Shown in pieces: positions 1 through 14,139 of a stretch of DNA of 64,000 nucleotides; within the stretch, counting starts at the first letter, position 1, and every line of letters starts with the position of its first letter. A program made the translations under genes and the position numbers. Location: contig CM046350.1 of the NCBI GenBank assembly GCA_025403435.1, positions 11,955,353-12,019,352 of the forward strand, in the 5' to 3' direction. The stretch comes from Artocarpus heterophyllus (taxonomy: Eukaryota > Streptophyta > Magnoliopsida > Rosales > Moraceae). The notes below the pieces were generated by a model. That model had not been told where the DNA came from and ran no database searches. It was given only the letters and a program-made list of their open reading frames with translations.

Positions 1-564
1 ATTGGACCCTTAATTGCTGTGGTGTATTTCAACAACTACAATGAATGTTATTTTTGTCATTTTGATTTTATATTTAATAAGAAGGGGCAATTTGTCTAAT
101 ATTAAAAAAATATAATCATTTATTTTAAAGAGGCCATTAAAAAAGCCACTCAGTCTAATTTTTCTTTTTCTTTTGTTTGTTTTGTTTTTTGCCTATTGAC
201 TTGACCTCTTCGATGTCTTTTATCTAGTTATGAGTTCTATCATCCCCTAAAAAATAGCAACATGCATTCAGTGCAAAATAAAACAACCTATTAAACGTTT
301 TCACACTTTGTTATATGAGAAAATTACATGTTGTGCTACACACACTTTTAAAAGTTGCATTTTTTATGTCGCATTTAGAAAAAATTATGCCACACTATCA
401 TTCATATGCATGTAAAGTTATGCCACAAATGAACATATATGGCATTTATAAAAAGTAAAACTTAAAAGATTACATTTATAAAAATTCTCCTTTTATATTA
501 TATTTTGAGCCTTTTTTTTTTCTTTCTACTAATAAGCATTTTAAATTGTAGATGGTCTTATGAC
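1..564. other. AT-rich intergenic DNA
   Basis: No open frame, RNA gene or clear repeat boundary is visible. It ends at the left end of the TIR element that starts at 565. Confidence 0.6.
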
Positions 565-3091
565 TAGGGCTGGCAATTTGTGTTCTTGTGTAGTGTTTGG
601 GTCAACACGATTAGTATAAACGCAAACACGATACAATTAATAAATGTGCTAGGAACCTAAACACAAACACGAAACATATTTGACACAGGTAAACGACACA
701 ACATGCAAACACTTTTTATTGAAAGGGTTGTGGAGGGTTGCACGACAAAAATATGTTTATGATGTTGGAAAAATCGATTCGGTAAAACGTAATGGAATTT
801 TAAAAAAATTTTATTTCTCACCTGGAATCTTATTCAGGTTATTATGAACAATAAATAAAATTCTAACTAAAGCACGCCTGTTGATGAACCAGAAGCAATA
901 TGATTGATTGGTCAAAGGAAAATCTCAACCTTCAGATTTTCAACGTAATGTCTCTTCCTCCTAATTGTTGTATGTGTGGGCACAACTCGGTAAAATCTCA
1001 CCACAGCTTCTCTCTTTCCAATTGGATTATGTGCTTAAAGAACTTAGAACACTAAATGGGATTGATCAAAGCTGAACACTTAAAGTTGTACAATAGCAGT
1101 CTAAGAATAATGAGGACTAAATGATTGGAGGAGGTAGAAGTCTATCAAGATTAAGATAGAATTTTCTCTCTCCTCCTTAGACCTAACATGCCAACATCAT
1201 TGGGCCCACTGTCATTATGCACGCCAACTTTAGATATGGGGAAAAATTCGAGTCCCTACCAATCATAGTGTAGGGTTTTGTGATTAACTATATCATCTAG
1301 GATAATTACTATTTAAATGATTCTATTTAAATTAGAATTCAATTATTCAAGATAATTATGAATAATTATCCTTTATCCAAATTCAAATACAATTAGGATT
1401 TAAATTAATTATTCAAATACAAATAATTAATTATCACAAAATCTAGATAATTAAATTTGAATAAATATTATACTAAATTAATTAAGTATTCAATTCTATA
1501 ACTACCCCAATTGTTGGCACCCAAAGTCCTCCTGGACTGGGCCTGGCGCCATATATAGTCCACGTGGACTGTGTGTATGCACACTAACAAGTCCAATAAC
1601 TTGTCTGGCGTAGCCTCCTATATTACTAGTAGTAAACTATTCTAAACAACTAGTCAAGGAATTCACGAGCTAGCATTGAAACCCGATAGACATATATTTA
1701 TGAAGCTACAATAATAATAGATAAATTAATCCTGGATTACTTATTTGTTTAATTATTACTTTGATGACACTCTAGTAAAGAACCAAAGCTACACTCTTGA
1801 TAATATATCGTATTACAAGATTTTATAAATTACTGTTGTCCATGACCTCTCATGCATTTGTGTCTCCTTATAGGTAATACATAATCCGATGAAAGACTTA
1901 GTTTTCTTTTACCTTCTAATTATATTATTTCAAATTTCACTTATTTGGAAAGTTTTATTTATAACAAATACAAATGAAAAATCAATTGGTTACGATGAAC
2001 TTCTAGATGACCAAGGCTTTGTTCTTTTCGAAATCCCTGAATAATGCCTCTGGTAAAATAACTTTAACTCTTTGTTAGATACCTATAGATTCTATGTCTG
2101 TGGATCATACTCTCATCGAATATAGGTTGCATCTCTAACATACCGACAATGGAGCATTCGATTATTGGAATTCATGCCTTTGGCATATTAAAAGATACAA
2201 GCTACAAACATGGAGTCATAAATCCACTTTAGGATTAAGATTACACATAAATGATTGTCAAAGTGAACTAATTTAAATTAAATAGAATTATTATTAAATC
2301 AATCACACTTTAGGTCCAGTCCAACGTGCAACCACCATTAGGTGTACCACACCAATGTATCACCATTGAGTCAATCCGTTCCGACAGCTTAAATAAACTA
2401 TCTCCCCAATTGGATTTAGATCCCATTACATTTTTTTGATGCATAAAATGCCCAGCTAAATATATAGATTGTAGACTATATAATTTTAGACTATAAATCT
2501 TGAAATCGTATTTATACCGCATATGAACTCCATATACGCCTGACCCTAAGATTTGGTTATAATAGTCATGGAACACATGTTTGCTTGAATGCTTGATTAT
2601 AATAATGAAAGTAATATAAGGACCATTATTAACACATGGAATGTTTGCATTATTTATTTATTTAATCCAAAAATGTCTTTAATAACAAATACAACATTTG
2701 TTCCTTAAGGCACCAATCTTAACCTATGATGATTATGGCCCAACTAGCAGGAAAATTTTAAATTTTTATTTGAAATTCAAAAGTAATTAATTGACCATTA
2801 GTTGTAACTTGTAGATAAATCAAGGATACCATGTAATAACAATAACATAAATTCTCAAAATGTCAATAGTTAAAAAAAACACAAAACATAAACACAAAGC
2901 ATATAGTGATATTACTAGTGTGTAAACGCGTTAAGCGTGTTAAATAGGATGGCACAAATGTAATTCGTTTATTTTTGTATATTTATGTTAATCTATTTAT
3001 GATCCAAATAATAAATGTATGATCTAAATTTATTTATCTCATGTTATTTTTATATTATATTATTATATCGTGTCTAAAATTGTCGGCCTTA
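565..3091. mobile_element. hAT-like non-autonomous TIR element, split by a solo LTR
   Basis: The left end begins TAGGGCTGGCAATTT. The reverse complement of the right end begins TAAGGCCGACAATTT, so the termini form an imperfect inverted repeat. The flanks CTTATGAC (557-564) and CTTACGAA (3092-3099) match at 6 of 8 positions, which fits a decayed 8-bp hAT target duplication. The subterminal DNA has many short AAACACGA-like motifs on the left and AACGCGTTAAGCGTG-like motifs on the right. There is no transposase frame, so the element is non-autonomous. A separate LTR-like insertion occupies 763-2521. The call rests on termini only and no family database was searched. Confidence 0.55.
763..2521 (+). 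mobile_element. Candidate solo LTR (Copia-like)
   Basis: A 1759-bp block starts TGTTGGAAAAATC and ends ACCGCA, and both sides carry the same 5 bp, TATGA (758-762 and 2522-2526). A TG...CA segment with a 5-bp target duplication and no internal coding region is what remains after recombination between the two LTRs of a retrotransposon. The TGTTGG start is common in long plant Copia LTRs, so the superfamily is an inference. The right boundary was chosen with the help of the duplication. A chance match in AT-rich DNA is possible. Confidence 0.45.
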
Positions 3092-5500
3092 CTTACGAAC
3101 GACTTGGTATGTGTTGGGTTAGGAGGGCAAGGAAATGAAATGGAATTTTGTGTTTGGTTGTTTTAGCGAAAAAGAATGACCGTTAAAAAGCTTTTTCATT
3201 TTTGGGATGACTCATCGTTCCACACGCAGATGGTTGGAATGACCATAACAAATCAATTTTCACCTTTTTCAGATTTAAAAAAAAAATCAATTTTTACCTT
3301 TTATCCATAATTACCACTCTCTCTCTCTCTCTCTTGAAAACACCTTCACTTGACCCTTCAAATCTGCCACCACCACATCGACGATAAAACTCGCCAATGA
3401 CATCCCTTTCAACCGATCGGATCTCCAGCGCAACCCAAACCATATTTGTCCGTCGTCATCCTCTATCACGCTGGCCAACACGTCACCCTTCCCGCCTAGA
3501 AACTCCATTGCCCAGGCACCCTCCTCTGCCTAGTCTGCAGCTCGGCTCCTCCATCGAGACCCACACTCGCCAATATTGATCACTCTTCCTCCGCTGACCC
3601 TCATAGATCCGTTCCTCCTCCTCCTCCTCCTTGCCAAGGCCATTGTCCTCATTCGACGACCCTCACCGGTACCGAGCTCCTCCACTAGAGGCCTTTAGTG
3701 GAACGAAAATGGGGATATTCTTCTGTTCTTTTTTTTTTTTTTTAATCTTTTCTTTCTATTAGAATATCTAATGGTTTATTTTTCGAAAAAAATAATTAGC
3801 TACATATTTTCTTAGAGATATCTGTTAATTGCAGGGGCAGTGTTGTCCAAATGAAATTTCACAGCGTCCAGTTTGTAAAATACAATCTAAACAAATTAAT
3901 TGTTAGTGTTTTTTCAATTTCATCACCATCACCATTCCTACGGGATGTTTGACAAATATTATTAAAATTATAGTTATAATTCAAAATGTCATAATATATA
4001 AAAATTTACACTATAATAACTGTTTATTTTATTTTTTATTATAAAATATAAAAATTTTATATTATTTAATAACCACAATGATAGCTTCAATCATGGTTAC
4101 CAAACACATTATTATTATCATTACCCTTGCATCGCTGCAACCAAAATCATAGCATGCACATGTAAGCTCTATAATTGCATATAATATCATACACATAAGA
4201 CTCATTGACAAATTATTAAAATACATACAAACATTGCCGTAAAGTATGCTTGGCACCTGCCATTCACACTGCCACACAGTGTCATGTGATCAAAGGAATA
4301 CATGGGACTTGGAAGCCGGCGACTAGGAGTTCGGTGGGTCGGTGAAGTATTAATATTACTTTACCCTGTGGGAATTCCAGCGGTGGCTTTACACTTTACC
4401 CCCTTTGAAAGGAGGTTTTTTTTCAATGGTAAAAAAAGAGTTATTTTTTCCCCGTGTCTTGAGCTGCTCTTTCCGGGAGATAATCATTTTATTGCAGTAT
4501 AAAATATCTTATTTGTCAATACAATATAAACGGACATTATGAGCTTAAAAAGAGTATGAAATCGGAGAAACCAACTCATTTTAACATAATTTAACAAAAA
4601 TCTGAGCGAGCGCACAATTCTCGTAGCGGAACTGCCACGTGTCAAATTCCCAGCTTTGTAGGCATAAATGCCACTTGGCCTTAAAGCACCACGAGGAGTC
4701 ATTTTCTGTTGGATATTAGCACTCAGCAAATAAAATCTCTCTGACGTTTTTTTTTTTTTTTTTTTTTTTGGCCAAATGCAGCTTTCACCTTTGGCAGACC
4801 AAGAATTGCAACCCCAGAGAACACGGAGTAACTTTTTATTGAAGAAAGTTTGGCAATTCTTGATCATTATGCAATGTTATAGCTTACTATTTGAAAAGTG
4901 TGATTTGAACTAAACTTTTAAACTGAAAACTATAACATATGAAAGCTCTATATCGATAACAACTAAAAATGGTTAGAACTAATTTTACGAAAACCACACA
5001 AGTCTTGACAGTTGCCTCACTCTAAATAGGCTCTTGAAGAGCTCCAATTTAAACCATTTCTTTATGGACAAACTACCTACGGGCCATGTTGTTTGGCAAC
5101 AAACAATGCTAGGAACACTAGTGATATCCAACACCACACAGGTGCATCTCACAACATGCGCCCCACAGATGAGAGTCATCTTCTATTAGTTATAGTGTTC
5201 AACACCACTGCTAGCAGGCCAAGCATTTTCCATTTTGCAATAGTACAAGTGAAAGAGTTCAATCCCAACCTTTCCAATAAAAGCAGAAATCTAATGATTT
5301 ATGGCCTGATAACACGTTTACGAGGAAGCTCGAGAATAAGCAGAGCATTTTGATATATGCAAGCAAATGTCTGGGCTGTACAAGCATGTACAAATTGTGT
5401 TATTAGATACAATTTATAGACCCCATTTGAATTAAACTATCTTAACTTCACCCACCAGCCAACAATAATTCTGGCTGGCTTCTTCTTATCAGAAGAAGCG
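3092..5500. other. Intergenic DNA with short simple repeats
   Basis: No gene is supported. There is a CT microsatellite near 3316-3333 followed by a GC-richer stretch to about 3700 with a TCC repeat near 3615-3635. It resembles the CT-armed cassettes at 15 kb and 36-38 kb, but I see no matching GA arm. An AT-rich stretch at 3950-4070 and a long T run near 4747-4769 complete the region. The short frames here have no recognisable domains. Confidence 0.5.
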
Positions 5501-5613
5501 GGAAGAAACTGATCTAAATTTTTGCCGACCGTATTTCGGTCCTTATGGTAAGCAAAAGAAGAGCAAACTACATCATTCAAATGCCAGAGATTGTGGATTT
5601 TGGTTGTTACTAA

Positions 5614-8600
5614 TTACTTCAGGTGGGAATCATAAGCATCAAAAAGATTATCGGGAACAACAAGAGGCAACTTATCTATGTATAGGAACAGCCTCCGCAG
5701 GTTCTCTCTAGTCACCGTTGCCATGTCAACTATGTCTCTGCAGTCTGTAAATACCCAGAGATCACCCGAGTTCACTCTCTTAAGACTATCACGACAAAAG
5801 GGGCACGACTGCGATCTCGTTCTCCTACAATATTTGCAAACATTCATTAATCTAATTAACTGACAAGGCCATTACAAAAGAGACACTTGATATCATGGGA
5901 TATACACAGATGCAAACTAATTTACCCAAGTTTCAATCTTCCTTTTAAAACTAGGACATGTGAAATGCGTCCTAATGTCCTATCTTTGACAGATACAGAG
6001 CTACAATCAGAGTTTCTGGGACATTTTTAAAAGCTTGGACAAAATTTTCCAGTTTTACATGCAACCTAGAAACATGTAATACACATGAATTCTAGCAAGC
6101 ACTCTTAGGCAATGGCATCAATAACCAATTTAAAATTCCAACCAATTGAACATCATCAGTGTCTTTTCTCCCCCCTTCTTTTTGGGATAAGCCAGACCAA
6201 CAAAATAGTTCAAATGGACAAAGTTTCAAATTTGACCCATTGGACATGATAAATAAATAAATAAACAAATAAATAGGTTCTGAAAAGCAACAAAGTCGCT
6301 GATGTTGATAAAATTTCAAATTCGACCCACGAGACATGATACATAGATAATGACCAAACTTATATCACGACCAAAATTCCAATCTTAAAACCATAGGGGC
6401 AATGTTAAAGCCACAAATGTGTAGGAAGCCACGTAATACCTATTTCTATTTTACCGAAGTTAGGAAAAGAAAAAAAGTAAAGAATGATGCCCTGCTTGCA
6501 CAAATGCATATAAAGCTGAATGCAAAATCCAAACACCATTAATGCCCCCCAATATTAGGGCTTGGAACCTTGTCAAATTACACTACTTTTAAAGCATCGA
6601 AGTACCAGAAGAAGCTAGGAAACAGATAGCTCTAACACAAACGCTTCCACCAATCTCAAGAAATTATATTAAAATTCAAGAACCTACGAATTAGAAAAAG
6701 AGATGGAGGATTGAGTTAGCAATACCATTCCCGGTAACATTTCAGGCACATAGCGTGGTTGCAGTTAGGCAAAACAATCTTACTATTTGTTTCCATGCAT
6801 ATACCACATTCTTCTTCTCTTTCAATGTCTATATCTGAACACTGCCTATTCTCATCGTCATCTCTTCTCCGGTACCTCTCCATGCACACCGCCTTCTGCT
6901 TCTTATCTTCTGTGTCAGTGACACCTTTTTGTAGTTGAAGCAAAGAAGGATAAATTACAGCTGCTCATAACAGAAAGTCAGTGCACACATAAATATCATG
7001 GACACAACAAAAACCACAAAAACAAACAACTTGGAACACCAAATTTACCATAGAACTCTCTAATACTTGCTTTTCTTTCATGAGTTGACATGGTGGTTGT
7101 ACCGTCCACGTAAACCTGAAACATGAAGCACAGAGCCAAGGTCACCCTCTTCCACGACTTTAAAATTATCTTCAAAATATACATATACATATACATAAAC
7201 ATATGTATACAATTATACACACGACAATGGAGAGGAACAAAATTGAACCTTGTAAATGAGAATTCTCAACAGTCCAAGGGCTCCCGCGAGGTGGCAGTCG
7301 GTCCATTGCACCAGAAAAAGGAAGAGGTGCGCGGCTGGACTGTAGGACATCCTCATCTGAAGACAGGCACCATCGTACTCCCTTGGAAAATCTGAAGCCC
7401 TGCATCTCACCAGATTCATTTCATTCGAAAATGCCATCCTAAAAGCACCATTAAGATGGGGAAAACAACTTTCACATCTCCTCAAATTGAACTTGATCAA
7501 CAGCTTGAGATTGGGATTATCCCATTTGGAATGAAATTTAAACATTGTTTAGGAAAAAAAAAATAAGAAAAATAAATGTAAAAAATCACGATTCAGTCAA
7601 TTTCAAAATTACAGCTGGGTTCACATGGCAACAAACCAACCAACAGTTAAACAAAACAAGTGCAATGAGATTATTAGATATCATCAAAAGGACCCCTTGA
7701 CGTCACTATGACGTATCAATCAAAACTATGAGAGGAGCAAAAGCAGGTGGAATCCACGCCACGTGAAGTTGATCAATTTACCAAGATAAGTATACTACAA
7801 AACTGAAAAAGAAGCAATCTCATTCCTCTTAAAATCTCTTCCTAGCATTAAAAAAATATTATACTATATATGTACACATATATTGTTTTTAACATTTTTT
7901 ATATTTTCAAATAAATCATCATAGGCCCCTACTGAAAAAACCAGAAGAAAAGAACAGTCCATGAGACCCAAAAAATAAATAAACAAAACAACAACAAAAT
8001 TTGAGAGAGAAGAAAAAAATCAAATGAGAAATGTACAGCATTAGCCTGTAGGAGTTAAAACTCAATATTAATCTCGTAAAATTAGAATATATAGAAACAG
8101 AAAAGCTTCCATAGAAAATTTCCAGCTTGCCCAGATGAAAATTGATGGTTAAACACCCGGCACATGACATCAGTATATTCTATGAAAGAGGGACGGGGGA
8201 AACCAAAATTGAGGAAGAAATGAGCTCAACTGTTTCAAGGAAACTGATCTTCATCAAGGTTCTTCATTTCATTTTGGTTTATACTTCCAGAAGAATTATA
8301 CAATACAAAAACCAAACTTGAAAAAGGAAAACAAACAAACAAGGAAAAAAAATCGAAATTGGTAACAGAAAAAATCTAAAGCAGAGGAAAATGCTAAAGA
8401 AGAAAAATGTTGCATTTTCGACACAAACCCCAAAAAGGGCAAAAAAAAAAAAAGGTCAAATTTTAAGCTCGCGGCGCTCTTGTGAAACCAACATTGAAGT
8501 TATTATTATTATTTTTTTTAGAAAAGAAAAAAGAAAAACAATCAATATCGCCACAATTATACATTAACAAGAGAAAAAAAAAAAACAGAGAGAGTCCAAT

Positions 8601-8706
8601 TGTATCAAGAATTTTGAAAAACTTACAGAGTATTGGCATGCTGAATATCAGCTTCAAGCACTTTCAGAGAGTCCTTGAATGATTTTCGCATGGAAGCTAT
8701 GTACAT
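5614..8706 (-). CDS. AIRP2: RING-type E3 ubiquitin ligase, AIRP2-like
   Basis: There are five coding exons: 8627-8706, 7249-7399, 7049-7115, 6726-6960 and 5614-5824. All introns are GT-AG and the phases agree. The start is either 8706 or the in-frame ATG at 8691; the second gives 242 aa and begins MRKSFKDSLK, which matches the family better. Residues about 23-95 carry the conserved block with MRMSYSPAA and FLFLVQWTDC. The C-terminal RING, about residues 146-183, is C3HC4: CGIC, then CNH, CLKC and CPFC, split by intron 4. Arabidopsis AIRP2 is a cytosolic E3 ligase that promotes abscisic acid and drought responses; the role here is inferred from similarity. A G-box lies about 300 bp upstream of the start. 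The reading frame is intact. Confidence 0.93.
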
Positions 8707-8995
8707 CTCCCAAAAAACCAAACAAAAACCGAGAATTCAAAACCCCCACGTTCAGAGGAAAGGAAAAAAAATTACCAGGGATCAAACTCAATATCCAAAA
8801 ACCCTATTTTCTCTTAAATTCTCCCTTTTCTTGTTCTGTCCGTGGAACTGGTTTTTTTTTTTTTTTAACTCAAGTTGGTTGGTTCTTTTTAGAATTGTCA
8901 AAAGTATTTATGTTTCTCTCTCTCTGTTTCTCCTTTCAGCGAGTGGCGCTTGCTTATATGCTGTTCTTGAAAGCGAAGACGGGGAAGGTGAAGTG

Positions 8996-9003
8996 ACACG
9001 TGG
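8996..9003 (-). promoter_or_regulatory. G-box / ABRE-like element upstream of AIRP2-like gene
   Basis: The palindrome CACGTG (8997-9002) sits in the context CCACGTGT when read on the gene strand, about 290-310 bp upstream of the start codon. This is the core bound by plant bZIP factors of the ABF/AREB type and by bHLH factors. The nearby gene family is ABA-induced in Arabidopsis. Binding here is inferred only from the motif. Confidence 0.5.
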
Positions 9004-12000
9004 ACAGTACAGCTGTTTGACAAATGTTTTTATATGATGTAATTTAATTAGAATTTTAAATGATTTATATAGTCTTTGTCTGCCACCATGACTTGAACCA
9101 CGGCATTAACGATTTTATAGTAAAAAGCTCTCTAATTACACTGACACTCATGATTTAAACCAACTACACTTTAAAATAAAACATAACTATAATATAAATA
9201 TCTCAATAACTATAATATTTTAAACTAATATTCATTAACCAGTAATTTCAATAGTTCTCCTATGTTAACAGTTTACGTCACAAAACACTTTAAATTGTAT
9301 AATTTAAAAAACTATATCATAGTGTATTTTTTATAATTTATTTAAAAAGTATTTTGTTGCTTTAATCAAAATTATAGAGACTATTTGATATTATTTTTAA
9401 AATATGTAAAAATATTTTTGTTTTAAAAAATAAAATATTTTTAAGAATTATGTTGACAATGTTTTTAAAATTTTTACAGAAACATGTCAAAATATTTTTA
9501 AAAATTCTGAAAATAAAATCAAACAAGACCATATTTTTCCTATAAAATTTGAACAAAAAAACCTTTCTTGAACTGGCTATTAATCTTCCCTCACTACAAA
9601 TTTTTTTTGAAGGGTACAAAATCTCATTTTTAATAAAGAAAGGGACAACAGTAGCCAAAAAAATAAATATATAAAGAAAAAAGTTACAATAAATTTTAAA
9701 AAAAGGAAATAAAAAGCAGTGATTTTATTAGTATTCCCTGACGCCTCTTATCCAGCGTCTTTGGGTTCTGTCTGCCACTTTTTTCTATTTTTCTTTATCC
9801 CTTCGGTAGCTTTTCCTCCACGCTGTGACGAATGACCCCTTTCCACCACCACTCTTTGCTACGCCGCCCCTAACTTTCGTTCTATTTACTTGTCAGTTGT
9901 TGCCAAATTTTATAGTGTTTGAAAAGCAAGTTAAAATTATTTTATATATTATGATGAAATAAAAAATATGTTGTAATACAAAATTTTTATATGTTACAAT
10001 AATTTAAATTTTAACTTATTTTTTGTATATTTTTACATTTTTAAGTTTTTGGGTAATTTGATTAATAGATCATTTGAGAACCACAATTTAAACAGTAGTT
10101 TGTAATTGCAACCAAGTTTTAAGTCATTTTTTTTCTTATGTTATAGTGTTTGAGCTTCAAACTCATTTTTTAAATGGTCCATAGATTTTACGAATCTAAT
10201 TAATTCCTAAATATCTTGGCATTGCTATAAAAAAAAATTACCTTTCATTTTGTTACTAGTTTTATGTTGTTTTACTCAGCTTACATTGTATTATTAGGTT
10301 TTATCAAAAAATCATAACTTTTATATTAAACTGTATCAAATTTGTACTTTACATATCATATTCAGCAAAACTTATGGTAAAATAGGCATTTTGATTCTAC
10401 CGATAGCCAAGTCTTGTCATTTTAATCATTAGATCTAACTTTTAAACAATTTGATTTGTGACCAAAAACTGTTATGTGTCTTGTTTTGTAAATTTTTGAC
10501 ATAGACAATCACAAATCAAACAATTAAAAAATTAATCCAATGATTAAAATAATAAGACCTATCAGTATAGCTAAAATGCATGTCCAACCATAAAAGTCTC
10601 CTTCTAATTCATGCTAAATATGTACTTTTTTAGAGCAAATATTTGATTCCACTATGAAAAAGGCTTAAATGTTTTTTATGTTTCTGAATTTTTTTTCCTT
10701 TTTTCTAGGAATGGTTGGGTGTATCTCATTATGATTACGTGTATTTTTAACGAACCCCCATCAACAATAACTGAAATTTCAAGGTTGCTTTTGAATTGAT
10801 CAATTTGTAATACGAGTAGACTTTAGTTTTGGACCAAATGAAAAAAAAAGGGTTCAAGTATGAAATTGAAATTATTTGGGGTAGTCATTCGACTCATTTC
10901 GATGACAATAAATAAATAAATAAAAGTAGTTTTATTTTGTTTTCTTTTATTTTTCTTTATGAAATTCAAACTTGCATTTATTGAATAGCATTTATTTTCC
11001 ATAAAAATGTAATTCTACCAAATTATAGAAGAAAAAAAAAAGAGAGAGAGAGAAAATTTGGGAGAAACCACTGATGCCATAACCATAGAAACATCGATAA
11101 AACTTAAAAATTTTGAGCTCGAATTATTACTTTCCAAATAGGTATTGGATTATCTCCCATTAGGCAAAACTCAAAAGTTAGAGCTCGAATTATTAGTTTC
11201 ATCATTTGGAGCTTGTGATTGCATTGATTATTTGACAAAATGGTAGGTAAAATGGTTAAATTTCTCTCCTACCAAAAGAACAACATCATGAGTAATGCCC
11301 ACCAAGCAACTACACTTACTTTTCCTGGTACGTCGATTCTAGCGTGGAGGGCACTCACCGATTCGCTTCACAAGGGCTATGCAAGCGGTCCACCCTTCTT
11401 CTTAAATAGTAACTGACTTTCATCTGATAAATCATTTCGAACCAAATATCAAAATCTTATATGTTACAATATAAAATTAAAAAATTATTATAATATAATG
11501 CTCTTATATGTTATAGTTTTTGAATCAATTTTTTTAATTTAAACTGATTTTTTAAACACCTAATAAGTTGTGTATCTTAATTATTACTCTAACGGTTATT
11601 TTCTTGCTGATTATTTATGCTTGTAATTATAAAAGGGACGCTGATTGTAGGGCCATTTTAGAGAGGTTAGAAAAAATATATAGGGTTGTGAGATGTACGA
11701 TTTGCACTTATAAATTTCTTTTACATCATAATAAATTTTTATAGCAACTAAAAGTAGACGTGCCTCTTATATTAAAAGTGAACTACTGTAAACTTTTATG
11801 TGTTCTTATTTTTTTTTTATTCTACCATTTTATTGCTCTCAGTGATATAGAATTAGTGCACCGATTTCTTAACAAAAGCACAGCCCATGCTCAAAGATTA
11901 CAATTACAGAACTATAGCTCACAATACTAAGTATTTAGGAGAAGAGTTTTAACTCTATAATTTCAACAGTTAATAGTATAAAGCTCTCACATACTATAAT

Positions 12001-14100
12001 ATAAAGAAAAATAAACTAAAATTTAAAACTCTCGTATACTACAATAATAATAATTTAAACTTTCTACTTCAACTCTTTTCCCAATCATCACCCCTGATAC
12101 AGTGACTGTTTCTAAACGGAATTCTAGAGTTTATTGAACTAACTAATTATCTTATTCTTTTTTTTTTTTAAGAGAATTGTCTTATTCTTGTTAAATATAA
12201 TCTCGTCAAAAGAATTCAAAAGTTTATGAACTCACTAATTATTTTATTCTTTTTTTTTTCCTTGAGCTGATTTTCTTGTTCTTATCGTCTGTGCTCCTGA
12301 ACTTTTTGGCACATGTCATATGAGTGAATGGGCATTGGATTCAAGTGGGCAACTTGCAGAAAGGAAAAGAATAGAGCAAGCCAACATGGATAAAGCAGAA
12401 AAATTACTTTCAATTGTTACCAATAATCAACCTCAGCCTCATTTGTTGACGGAAATTGTTGCAGTTCAATTGTGAATTGTGCATTTTTCACTTTGAATTG
12501 TATATCTAAAAGAAGAAATCTATCATTGCTTGCCAGATCACAATGATCTTAAATCACTGACATCTCATTATTTCAACACAAATTTGGAAACAATTTGATG
12601 CTTGAGAATCCCATTCCTAAATCCGTAGAAGGATTTGAATATTCAATTTCAAGATGATTCCTGAACCATCTCTTACAGGACCACCCATACGTATTCTCTT
12701 ATTATTATTATTATTATTGTTATCTTCAATTGCCTTCATGTTTCTAGACAGTTTACAGCCCAAGGCTCAAAATCATTTTTTTTTTGTTTATTTTTTTAAA
12801 AAATAAAAATAAAGCTCATATAGACATTCTAGTTTAAGAGCTATGGAAACTTTGTTCCAGATTATACATAACTATAACACTAAGTCGGTAAAGTTTGTTC
12901 CTAATTAAATTTGAGCTTAACACCCCTTAGGAAAATAAAAACAAAAAAAAAAACGCAAACAAAACAAATTACAAATGGAAATTCCAAGTTCACCGTTGAT
13001 GTTATTTAGTATTAAACAATAGAGGAAGATAAATTGCAAAGGAAAAATACTGCCCAAGGTTTTCTTAGGACTTCTTCATTTTATTTTCATGTATTTTATA
13101 GTCTCAGTGTTTTTAGAATGAATCAAAAATGTGTATCAACCCTATGCTATAGGTGAATTGTGTTTGAAGCAATCAAAGATGAATATATTGTGACACTTAA
13201 TAGTTTCCATTGTGAAGTTACATGAACGTTAATTGGATAGAGTATATGAAGAACTTCCTATTATTTAGTAATAATATTTTAAATATTTTTATTATAATAT
13301 ACTATTTATTATGCATTTTTTATATTTATATAAAATTTGGAATTGGAGGATTTATTTTGATTGAGTTGTAACATTTATTTGGATTGAATTATTTATTCGA
13401 AATGAAAGAAAATATAGTGTTTTTTTTTTTTAAATTGTGTAACATATATAAGTTTTGAAGTCTCTCTACCATCCCAAGTTTTTTTATTGAAAATATTCTG
13501 TAGATTTAAGGGAGTAAAGATAAAGAAGAGGAAATATTCGTAGACTTTGGTGAACCTAGACATGTTTTCATTAATTGTACAACTGACATAGCCGGCAGCC
13601 ACCAATAAACATTATCCTATCTTAATGCCCTAAAATTGACCAAACCAAATCCACTCAAAATAAACAACTTTAGAATGAGAATACCCCGTCGGCTTGTCTC
13701 TTTCACTCTATTGCTTTTTACACTCTTTAATTAAGAAAAAATTCCACTTTTTCTGAATTTCAATAAATTGCACCTTAAAATAAAGAAATGGAAGAAAAAA
13801 GTGGTGTACTAGTTTGTAGCTCGTTTATCATCTTGGGCCAGCTTCGGCTGGATTGGGTTAGCTAATTGGACTGCCAGTAATTGGTTTAGAAGAAAGTAAA
13901 AATTACACATGCTCTCTATTTTTTAAAAGTGTATTAATATTTATCTTTGTTATGTAAATAATATCACTTATATGTCTCTTTTTTAAAATTTTATATATTT
14001 AAAACTCTAAATTACACTATCATGTATTTAAATTTTTATAACAAATTTTCTTATTTTTTGAATAGTTAAATTAGAAAAAAAAATATACACGTATATTTCT
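9004..14100. other. AT-rich intergenic DNA
   Basis: There is no supported gene in about 5 kb. Apart from the fold-back MITE at 10372-10594, I see a short ATT microsatellite near 12700-12718 and several AT-rich stretches with recurring TATAATATAAAATTTTTATAT-like words. The longest frames are low complexity, rich in Phe, Lys and Ile, and have no domain. Confidence 0.6.
10372..10594. mobile_element. Fold-back MITE
   Basis: The left arm (about 10372-10465) and the right arm (about 10500-10594) are near-complementary over roughly 90 bp. Shared blocks include TTATGGT, GCATTTT, ATTTTAATCATT and TTTGATTTGTGA, in the same order when the right arm is reverse-complemented. The loop is only about 35 bp and nothing is coded. 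A transcript would form a long hairpin. Family and target duplication were not resolved. Confidence 0.7.
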
Positions 14101-14139
14101 TATTTTTACATATTACATTGATGCATTATTATTATCATT

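Noticed and set aside
4484..4867. 127-residue frame on the minus strand
   Set aside because: It includes a poly-Lys run from a T homopolymer and shows no family features.
9362..9658. 98-residue frame on the minus strand
   Set aside because: It is low complexity (Phe, Ile, Lys, Asn) in AT-rich DNA, with no domain and no splice partner.
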